From positions 10,025,821 through 10,089,820 of the forward strand of contig NC_064043.1 in assembly GCF_932526225.1 (NCBI RefSeq): DNA of 64,000 bases, given 5' to 3'. Of the stretch, positions 24,801 to 33,124 are shown in pieces. The notes beneath the pieces were generated by a model, which searched no databases, had not been told where the DNA came from, and saw only the letters and a list, made by a program, of their open reading frames with translations. The stretch comes from Nematostella vectensis. Taxonomy: Eukaryota > Cnidaria > Anthozoa > Actiniaria > Edwardsiidae. The position numbers and the translations under genes are program-made. Within the stretch, counting starts at the first letter, position 1. Each line of letters begins with the position of its first letter.

Positions 24801-27800
24801 GGTCTTGACGAGGTTGCCTGTGGACTGTTGATCTTAGAATGCCAGTTTGTTGCAGTCTACCAAATGGCAGACAGACAATTAGACGTGTTGCACCCTGGGT
24901 TGGCCCGAACCGTCTTAGCTGCTCTGGCGTAAAACGTTTACCAGGCCCTACATTGTAGGCTTTCCAAGCTCGGAGATCTCTAGACTCAAAGCAGAAGTTG
25001 TTAAGAGCCTGGATATTTTATGGGCTTTCATGGTTTGGCTGTCCTCGTTGACCTTAGCAACCTCTGCCAGGCATCCTTTTATTCCACCATACGACTCCAT
25101 TGCAACCTTCACGCCTTTGCACATTTTATGTCGTCCCCTTCGTTGATGAACCTTCGAATGTGGCTCTTGACTGTAGCGGTGCGCTTGTCGCATACATCCT
25201 TTCCCGCCTGTGGGTCACTAAAATCATACCTGGCTACGTTTATGCCTGCACGCTCCCCAATGGAGGGCAGGGACAGGACAAGGTAGGCAGAATGATAACA
25301 TCCCGAGGAACGCTTTGGTGAGGTGTGGTTTGGCAGCTTCAAGGGTTTCAAGGGTGTGCTTTATTCTTGAAGCAACTGCAAACTAGTTTTGTGTACATTC
25401 CTCAAATGCACGTATGTACGTTGTGGTATGAAACAGAAGAGTAAAAATAACACATACTTTAGTCACACTGTAATTTATGGACAGAACATTTTGTTTACAG
25501 CTGGTTTCTGTCATGTTTCTCTTTGTGGTGTGCTGTGCGTGTAATATGCCCCCCCCCCATATAACGACAGGCTACATACGATCATAACAACCAAATAAGA
25601 TTTATGTACAACGGGCTCTGAGAATTCCTTCGTTAATGCGGCGTTGTCATGGTAGCAAGGTAAAATGTATATACCTTATCAGAGATGTTACATAAAATAT
25701 TACACGATCTTTAACATAAAGAGTTGAGTTTTCTATGAGTAACTAATCAACGAGGGGCGTAGCGCCGTGTTGACTATTTTGCTCGTAGAATACTACTCGT
25801 AGTATACTCCCCTAGCTTTTCAAAGCATCCTTTTTCTACCAATACTTTTGTTCGAAAGCTTGTGTTTTTGGCTGCTCACCATCTATCAACAAGTAGAAAG
25901 TAAGTCAAAATCTAGTTTGCTTTAACTACGTATATATTACCTCAATAGCATCCATACTCTTGGTAATCGCTACGGTCACATGCTATGATTTGCCTTTTTT
26001 TAACATACCAGTCTCAGGCGCGTACACAGGGGGGTGCGCAGGGTGCGCGCGCACCCCCCCTTGGCAGCCAAAATGTGGGTCATTTCTTATTAAGGTATCT
26101 TCAAACGCTAGTGTTACCTATGACCGCGCTCCCACCCCTCAGCCAATCCTGGGTACGCGCCTGAGTCTCGCTATGTTTCTCTGAACTGGCAGGTACAAAT
26201 TTTATGGCCCAATTCATTATCATCAGAACCTGGTTTGCGGTTAGGTTGTTAATGATATCGCTCTTTGCTAAATCCTGTGTATAGGATAACTTAGTCAATC
26301 AAACCAAACAATCAAAACAAGACAAACCGCCCCCAAAAGCTTGTGCCTGACTACGCGCTATTCCCCAACGAGACAAGGATTTTGGATTCGCAGAGGTCGC
26401 GCAACAATGAATTTGGCTGTAAAAAAAAAAATGAAAATACTGCGAATGCGCGCGGCTGTGCACCATTTGTGACTGAATGTCTACCAAAGTCAACAAGACT
26501 TTGGTAGACATTCAGTCACAAATCATTCACACAATCAATCACACTGATCATTGCGTGACAATGCTGTCACGCAATGATCAGTGAATTGTTCTTGTGTTGA
26601 CCCCTGGTGTTGACTCACCTAGTACTTATTGTTTATAAAGAAAGCTGCTTTTTGAAATTATTATAAGCCATACATTTGATTATGTACTACGAGGAACTTG
26701 TATTTCAGAAACAAGATGTTTAACAAAAAGATGGTGCACCGATTTACCGATGTGCACTACATTAATTTATCGATTTTGCACAAAGAAGATATTTAGGTCC
26801 AGTCGTTGAAAAGCGCAAGAAGGATGTATTAGATAGCAAGACAAGATCATGTTGAGCTTGTAAGTAAATAGTTCAGTAGCCTTAAACGAAAAAAAACGGC
26901 ACTACTGGCACAAATGCGCTTTTTACTAAAATGTTGATTTGAAACTGACATTGTTGCAGTAACGTACATAATTTGTGACGGATATTTATTCGGATATTAC
27001 CTTCAGTCAACACAGGTGATTAGAATAATTTTTGTCGGAAAAAATACCAAGTCCTGAGAATTTACGGATTTGTTAGGTTTGAAGATGAGTTTGAGTAATG
27101 GTATAAACAATTTGTGAAAAGAAAGTTGCGCATCGGAGATATTTGACACTGAAATGGAGCTATTTTGCCCGATCAGTGAAATCATGCGTGACATGGTAGA
27201 CACGTATAGCCCTTGATTGGCACCTGTCACTCCAAATGATTTGAAACCTTGGTTGTGAATCAAGAAAGGATGGATCTTTACTCACATAAAACATCATGGA
27301 ATTCCCTTGTAATCCGTGATCAGGAGTGGAGTCAACATTTCATGCTTATTTCCGGCGATTTTCCCGAATTGATGGCCAAAAACCAGGGGGGTGGTCATAA
27401 CTCCCCCCGGATTATTCCAAAATCTGAACCACTTCGGCAGTTTGAGTTGTTGGGTGATACTTCAATCTGACCAAGTTTCATTGAAATCGGTGAGACGGCA
27501 TGTATCACCCCTGCCTGGTCCACTCCTGGATACACTCTTAAACCAATCGCACGAGTTATTCACACATTTTCCTGCTCTCGGCGAAATATGAGGAGTCCCT
27601 TGGTAGTTTCAGGCCTGGTTTTCAGGGTGCCCCCCCCCCTTGGTGGCCAAAAAGTGGGTAATTGGGGAATCTTCAAATACTATACTTTTTCCATATGATA
27701 CCTATGACTGTGCACCCCCCCCCCCCCCCCCCTCAGCCAACCCTGGGAACACGCCTGAGTTTTGGATGGAAACACTGTCATTTGCACTGACAACAGTATT

Positions 27801-30800
27801 TGAAATATGTGTATACACTTTTTGAAGCATTATTATTTGATATTCATTACCACATTCTTTACTAGTTAATGAAGTGTCAAGTAGACCTGAGGTTTTAACA
27901 GTATGTATTTGTGTTTCACACCAATGGTTTTCCCTACATCCCTTTCCCTACACTTTGCAGTCATTTAGCTTGCATTTGTACCTTTTGTGTCAGAAACACA
28001 CTTTTGTGTTCTCATTCAGGGTTCTATCATTGTTTAGCCTTGATGTTTAGTCTGGATATTTCTGAAATAGACCCATTTCAAAAATCCTTTTTTCTTTACT
28101 ACTCAGATATTCACAGTTCAATTGTACTTAAAATGATAAGTGACTTTGTTCCTTTGTGGCTGCAATCTTAGTGGGTCCAGCAGTGCACATGTCCATACTG
28201 TACGGTATTTAACATGTACATACTGTACGGTATCTAACATGTACATACTGTACGGTATTTAACATGTACATACTGTACGGTATTTAACATGTACATACTG
28301 TACGGTATTTAACATGTACATACTGTACGGTATTTAACATGTACATACCCTCACTATGCTACTGATAATGATAATGGTGTGAATAAAGCCTTTGTCTATT
28401 GTATTATGCTTCCCAAACCATGCTACTGATAATGATAATGGTGTGAATACGGCCTTTGTCTATTGTATTATGCTTCCCAAACCATGCTACTGATAATGAT
28501 AATGGGGTGAATACGGCCTTTGTCTATTGTATTATGCTTCCCTCACCATGCTACTGATAATGATAATGGTGTGAATACGGCCTTTGTCTATTGTATTATG
28601 CTTCCCTCACCATGCTACTGATAATGATAATGGTGTGAATACGGCCTTTGTCTATTGTATTATGCTTCCCTCACCATGCTACTGATAATGATAATGGTGT
28701 GAATACGGCCTTTGTCTATTGTATTATGCTTCCCTCACCATGCTACTGATAATGATAATGGTGTGAATACGGCCTTTGTCTATTGTATTATGCTTCCCTC
28801 ACCATGCTACTGATAATGATAATGGTGTGAATACGGCCTTTGTCTATTGTATTATGCTTCCCTCACCATGCTACTGATAATGATAATGGTGTGAATACGG
28901 CCTTTGTCTATTGTATTATGCTTCCCTCACCATGCTACTGATAATGATAATGGTGTGAATACGGCCTTTGTCTATTGTATTATGCTTCCCTCACCATGCT
29001 ACTGATAATGATAATGGTGTGAATACGGCCTTTGTCTATTGTATTATGCTTCCCTCACCATGCTACTGATAATGATAATGGTGTGAATACGGCCTTTGTC
29101 TATTGTATTATGCTTCCCTCACCATGCTACTGATAATGATAATGGTGTGAATACGGCCTTTGTCTATTGTATTATGCTTCCCTCACCATGCTACTGATAA
29201 TGATAATGGTGTGAATACGGCCTTTGTCTATTGTATTATGCTTCCCTCACCATGCTACTGATAATGATAATGGTGTGAATACGGCCTTTGTCTATTGTAT
29301 TATGCTTCCCTCACCATGCTACTGATAATGATAATGGTGTGAATACGGCCTTTGTCTATTGTATTATGCTTCCCTCACCATGCTACTGATAATGATAATG
29401 GTGTGAATACGGCCTTTGTCTATTGTATTATGCTTCCCTCACCATGCTACTGATAATGATAATGGTGTGAATACGGCCTTTGTCTATTGTATTATGCTTC
29501 CCTCACCATGCTACTGATAATGATAATGGTGTGAATACGGCCTTTGTCTATTGTATTATGCTTCCCTCACCATGCTACTGATAATGATAATGGTGTGAAT
29601 ACGGCCTTTGTCTATTGTATTATGCTTCCCTCACCATGCTACTGATAATGATAATGGTGTGAATACGGCCTTTGTCTATTGTATTATGCTTCCCTCACCA
29701 TGCTACTGATAATGATAATGGTGTGAATACGGCCTTTGTCTATTGTATTATGCTTCCCTCACCATGCTACTGATAATGATAATGGTGTGAATACGGCCCT
29801 TGTCTATTGTGTTATGCTTCCTGTTCGCAGGATAGCTTATCTTATTATCCTGAGGGCAGGATTGCTTTCATAAAGCATAATAGCTGTATTTATACACACT
29901 GTCAACAATTATTCCTTATTCCCAAAAGAGCTTCTACACGAAACAAACAAAGAGGAAAACCGTGAAGCATTCTGTCGAACCAGCCACGTGCCACAAGGTG
30001 CTGATTCAGGTGACCTGAGCCCGAGTCATGGGTTCAAGCGTGACTTGGTGCGACTTGTGGGTAACCTGTGTTACAGACATCGTGTTAATCAGGACAAGGT
30101 ACAAAAGGGCCAAATAAAGGAATACATAATGAGATGGTGAAGAACTGGCCTTTTTCGCAAACAGGGCTCTTTAGGGTTAAAGTAAGGCCAGGGTCAAGGC
30201 TCTTCAGGGTTAGGGTCAAGGTCAGGGTTCTTTAGGACTAGGGTCAAGTCTAGGGCTCTTTAGGGTCAGGGTCAAGGTCAGGGCTCTTTAGGACTAGGGT
30301 CAAGGTCAGGGCTCTTTAGGGCTAGGGTCAAGGTCAGGGCTCTTTAGGGCTAGGGTCAAGGTCAGGGCTCTTAAGGACTAGGGTCAAGGTCAGGGCTCTT
30401 TAGGGTTAGTGTCAAGGTCAGGGCTCTTTAGGGTTAGGGTCAAGGTCAGGGCTCTTTAGGGCTAGGGTCAAGGTCAGGGCTCTTAAGGACTAGGGTCAAG
30501 GTCAGGGCTCTTTAAGGCTAGGGTCAAGGTCAGGGCTCTTTAGGGCTAGGGTCAAGGTCAGGGCTCTTTAGGACTAGGGTCAAGGTCAGTGCTCTTTAGG
30601 TTAGGGTCAAGGTCAGGGCTCTTTAGGGTTAGGGTCAAGGTCAGGGCTCTTTAGGGCTAGGGTCAAGGTCAGGGCTCTTAAGGACTAGGGTCAAGGTCAG
30701 GGCTCTTTAAGGCTAGGGTCAAGGTCAGGGCTCTTTAGGGCTAGGGTCAAGGTCAGGGCTCTTAAGGACTAGGGTCAAGGTCAGTGCTCTTTAGGTTAGG

Positions 30801-31450
30801 GTCAAGGTCAGGGCTCTTTAGGGTTAGGGTCAAGGTCAGGGCTGTTTAGGGTTAGGGCCAAGGTCAGGCTCTTTAGGGCTAAGAGTAGGGGGTATATAGC
30901 ACATTCCAATGGCCTATTTATTTTCCAGACGCGAGAGCTTGACGGGCTCCCATTAATACTGGACCACTGCAACGTAGACGACTACAACCCATGTATCCTT
31001 GCCAGTCTTGCGGGCACGCTAGCAATTCGCCCGCACTAGTCAAGCAAACAGGCAGAAATCAGGAATCGAGAGATTTTGACTGATTTACTTACATTTCAAT
31101 CGGCTAATTCAAGCGAGTAACCCAGATATTTTCAATAGAATGTCGTCAATAACGTACCAGGCTTTATTCGTATCAACAATAACAAAGTCAGATCGTATTG
31201 AGAAACACTGTGCCCGTGGTCTGAAACATTGCGTACGACAGGACAAACAAAGCCTTGACTAAGTGTAGACATTTGCCAATGGGCAGTATTTGCCCTAAGA
31301 AACCTACTCGAGAATAACCAGGCGAATCAACAACTGATTGCTTCACTGGACAACCGAGGTCTGGCGAGCTCCGACCGGATACGAGAGTTTGGCGTTACCG
31401 TCACAGAGACCCCTGATGGTACGATACGGATAGCTCCTCTAAAAGAGTGA
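15878..31450 (+). CDS. ATXN10: Ataxin-10, 13 exons
   Basis: Exons: 15878-16020, 16249-16434, 16817-16896, 17174-17327, 17578-17658, 17993-18079, 20953-21033, 21543-21580, 22238-22401, 22879-22984, 29929-30098, 30929-30992, 31269-31450; 1536 nt, 511 aa. The C-terminus is diagnostic: GFKRDLVRLVGNLCYRHRVN, then ELDGLPLILDHCNVDDYNPY, then ICQWAVFALRNLLENN, the conserved Ataxin-10 C-terminal domain (about residues 405-490). The rest is helical armadillo-like repeats. Vertebrate Ataxin-10 is a cytoplasmic scaffold tied to neuron survival, cilia and cytokinesis. The start ATGGCGGCC has a good initiation context. Exon 11 uses an AAAG|AG acceptor, the only one matching the phase of exon 10. Intron 10 is 6.9 kb and full of repeats. 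Exon 9 is the least conserved and may have alternative ends. Confidence 0.92.
18795..19626. mobile_element. 832-bp DNA transposon remnant with 9-bp target duplication (ATXN10 intron 6)
   Basis: The ~80-bp ends are inverted: TACCCTCCCAGAGCCTCG at left against CGAGGCTCTGGAACCAGGGTA-type sequence at right, with a shared GAGGTTGAGACGAGGCT core. Flanks are TGCTTGTCA (18786-18794) and TGCTTGCCA (19627-19635), a 9-bp duplication with one change. A helicase-like relic lies inside on the minus strand. Confidence 0.85.
19060..19350 (-). pseudogene. RecQ-like helicase fragment in transposon
   Basis: On the minus strand, spanning frame breaks, it reads RRDVFSVLPTGYGK, then LLIFQLIPGVCSRLND. This matches the motif I region of RecQ-type helicases (LPTGYGKS), with the serine after GK replaced by leucine. 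Only the first part of the helicase domain is present, so it is a relic. It suggests that the element family once captured or encoded such a helicase. Confidence 0.6.
21647..21719. repeat. 73-bp near-perfect palindrome (ATXN10 intron 8)
   Basis: Arms of 36 bp starting CTAATTGCACAATTTACTGA pair with one mismatch and almost no loop (centre TTAAATTAA near 21683). A half copy recurs around 22517-22560. Confidence 0.9.
23089..23617 (+). repeat. Left long inverted repeat of the TTAA element
   Basis: Reverse complement of 27010-27537 with scattered substitutions. Open frames in both arms (for example 23364-23603) are only by-products of this shared sequence. Confidence 0.88.
24257..25351 (-). pseudogene. 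Decayed multicopy C2H2-domain gene inside the TTAA element
   Basis: Read on the minus strand across several frameshifts and stops. The first block has ARYDFSDPQAGKDVCDKRTA then HIRRFINEGDDIKCA (25100-25250). Next comes SYGGIKGCLAEVAKVNEDSQ (near 25090). Further on is a C2H2-like finger, CPEDGCIKTYPSF then LQNHLDTEKH (near 24700-24790). The end is ADQIARYFSRLSFL. I recognise this block order from large families of uncharacterised cnidarian proteins; the DPQAGKDxCDR block may be part of a transposase-like fold, which is an inference. It is broken and not expressed as a whole protein. Its place within inverted repeats suggests it was the element's own gene. Confidence 0.65.
26015..26163. mobile_element. 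CAGG-type MITE with 5-bp duplication, copy B
   Basis: Ends CAGGCGCGTACACAGG and CCTGGGTACGCGCCTG are inverted; flanks are AGTCT on both sides (26010-26014 and 26164-26168). The interior resembles 27610-27757. Nested in the TTAA element. Confidence 0.88.
26465..26523. repeat. Perfect 27-bp hairpin
   Basis: Left arm 26465-26491 and right arm 26497-26523 are perfectly complementary (key word GACTGAATGTCTACCAAAG) with a 5-nt loop. Confidence 0.95.
26542..26583. repeat. Perfect 19-bp hairpin
   Basis: CACTGATCATTGCGTGACA at 26542-26560 pairs exactly with 26565-26583 around a 4-nt loop. It lies 18 bp after the 27-bp hairpin. Confidence 0.95.
27010..27537 (-). repeat. Right long inverted repeat of the TTAA element
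   Basis: Pairs with the left arm; similarity ends near 27010 (AATAATTTTTGTCGG against the left-arm CCAACAGTAATTATT). Confidence 0.88.
27610..27757. mobile_element. CAGG-type MITE with 5-bp duplication, copy C
   Basis: Related to 26015-26163 throughout. Flanks are AGTTT on both sides (27605-27609 and 27758-27762). It has long C runs. Outside the TTAA element, still in ATXN10 intron 10. Confidence 0.85.
28186..28345. repeat. 25-bp minisatellite
   Basis: About six copies of ACATACTGTACGGTATTTA followed by ACATGT, almost identical to each other. Confidence 0.95.
28347..29823. repeat. 64-bp minisatellite, about 23 copies (ATXN10 intron 10)
   Basis: The unit contains CCATGCTACTGATAATGATA then ATGGTGTGAATACGGCCTTTG and TCTATTGTATTATGCTTCCC. 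Copies are virtually identical except the first two or three and the last. It ends 105 bp before exon 11 (29929). Confidence 0.97.
30165..30890. repeat. 28-bp minisatellite, about 26 copies (ATXN10 intron 11)
   Basis: Unit AGGGCTCTTTAGGG then TTAGGGTCAAGGTC, with variants GCTAGGG, ACTAGGG and TTAAGG. It fills most of the 830-bp intron between exons 11 and 12. Confidence 0.95.
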
Positions 31451-31785
31451 TGCCTCAATGGACAACTGAGGTCTGGCGAGCTCCGACCGGATACGAGAGT
31501 TTGGCGTTACCGTCACAGAGACCCCTGATGGTACGATACGGATAGCTCCTCTAAAAGAGTGATGCCTCAATGAACAACCGAGGTCTGGGGAACTCCGAAA
31601 GCCTCCTAGAGTTTGGATTACTACCACAGGAACCCCCTGACGTACGATACCGATAGCTCCACTAAAACCTTTTGCGAAAGAATAATGCCTCAATGGACAA
31701 GCCAGGTCTGGGGAGCTCCGAAAGTCTCCGCGAGCTGGGCTTACTAACACAGGAACCCCCTGACGGTACGATTTGGATAGTTCGA
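31341..31785 (+). repeat. Four tandem copies of the ATXN10 coding end
   Basis: Copy 1 (31341-31453) is the coding end of exon 13 including the stop. Copy 2 (31454-31565) is nearly identical, but the CGA codon has become TGA. Copies 3 (31566-31688) and 4 (31689 to about 31785) are more diverged, yet keep readable frames with SSESLRELGLLTQEPPDGT-like protein. The extra copies lie in the predicted 3' UTR. Confidence 0.92.
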
Positions 31786-33124
31786 GCAGTTCGTATTGTA
31801 TACCGTCACCGCAACAAACAAAGAAAAAAATGAGAGATTGTTAAAAAAAAAAAAAAAAATATATAGTAAAAAGGTTCAAAACGTTTTTATTGTAAAAGTA
31901 TTTGGATATAAACATGGTTTGCATTTTAAGAAACATGTGTTGCTATGGTAGCAAAATGTATATATCTTTTACCTCTTGATTATTTTTCTTAACTACTTAG
32001 AAATACTGGCTTCCTCAAAAGTTATGCAAGGACAGAATATAGAATAGAATATAGTCGTCATACATTATTATGCCTACAGCAAGTTGTCTCCTTGGAGTGA
32101 AATGAATGCAGAATTTCCATGTCTCATTATACCGTAAAAAAACTGAATAGTCATCAGAAAAAAAAGCAGATGGCGAGGGCATAATAAAGACCAATTTCCC
32201 TAATTCTTTGAATCGTTATTACTGTTTTAGGGCTCTTTATGGCGGTTCCGCCATACGACTGGAAAACAAATCAGTTGGCAGGGAAATTAATTTCATGCAA
32301 TTCTCTTGTTTTGCGTATTTAACAACTGGAAACAGGAAGGGTTCTTGTGAAAATTTATAATAGATATGATTTTAATTAGTCGTCTGAAATTACAATTTAT
32401 GACAGAGAATTTCTGCTACCAACTCCTAAGTTTAAAGCCGAAATATTTCTACTTCTATTTTTCCCCCTTCGATTCCCATTTCGACACCCTAAATGTATCA
32501 TCCATAGAAAGTTTTCACCCCCGTGTTTGCTGTTTTTGTTATGCTAACGCACTGCTTAGCTAACATTTCTAATTCACGTACGCTAATTTCTTGATAACAG
32601 TTCAATGCTGCGACTTTTAAGATTTCACTTAACATCTGTTCAAATAGCTTCGAAATATGGCGAAAAGAAAAAAAACCTTAATGGCTGAATAGTTTTTCGG
32701 GTTTCAAAAGGATATTCGCATTCTTAAAGGCGAAATCTTCAGATTCCAAATAACGTTATTTCTACAATAATATCGTGCCAATTCAATGGGACTTCGCCAA
32801 GTTGTCTTGGCGGTGAACCAATTGTTTAGTAAAATCCCTTAGTCTTGTTGGATACCCAGTACGCTTTCCATTTACCTAGAAAATTATTCCAATAAAATGG
32901 GCAGCCGCCCCCACCTAGAAATAATAAATTAAAAGTAAAAATTAAGGGATTGTGGGAAATGCAATTATCTGTTCGCTAGATATTGACTGTTGCGTACTTA
33001 GCTATTCGGGCCGTGCAGGGGCCAAGTCAAATATAGCGCCAGATGGTGGATTGTTTCTTCTGACAGCTTGCCCTTGCGTTTGGGCTTTTTTGACGATTAC
33101 AAGACGAAGACACTCGAGCACAGG
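31786..33124. other. Spacer between ATXN10 and the lectin/PAN gene
   Basis: A/T-rich sequence with an A tract at 31841-31860. AATAAA words near 32184 might end the ATXN10 transcript. No gene, tRNA or clear transposon was recognised. The last ~150 bp (32950-33124) should contain the promoter or 5' UTR of the next gene; no TATA box is evident. Confidence 0.5.

Larger units (their letters stand above)
23089..27537. mobile_element. 4.4-kb TTAA-flanked transposon with long inverted repeats (ATXN10 intron 10)
   Basis: The element begins GAGTGTATCCAGGAGTGG and ends CCACTCCTGGATACACTC. It is flanked on both sides by TTAA (23085-23088 and 27538-27541). The inverted arms are about 530 bp long (23089 to ~23617 and ~27010 to 27537) and diverged by several percent. 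A TTAA duplication with GA termini fits the Kolobok superfamily better than piggyBac, whose ends usually start with C; this is an inference. The interior carries a decayed C2H2 gene, a nested CAGG-type MITE and two perfect hairpins. Confidence 0.88.

Noticed and set aside
28347-29823. CRISPR-like regular array
   Set aside because: The 64-bp units are contiguous and identical, with no unique spacers; this is a minisatellite in an animal intron.
30165-30890. Interstitial telomere (TTAGGG) tract
   Set aside because: TTAGGG words occur, but only as part of a 28-bp unit with GTCAAGGTC; no run of pure TTAGGG.
31439-31750. 103-aa minus-strand frame
   Set aside because: Antisense of the repeated ATXN10 coding end; no independent support.
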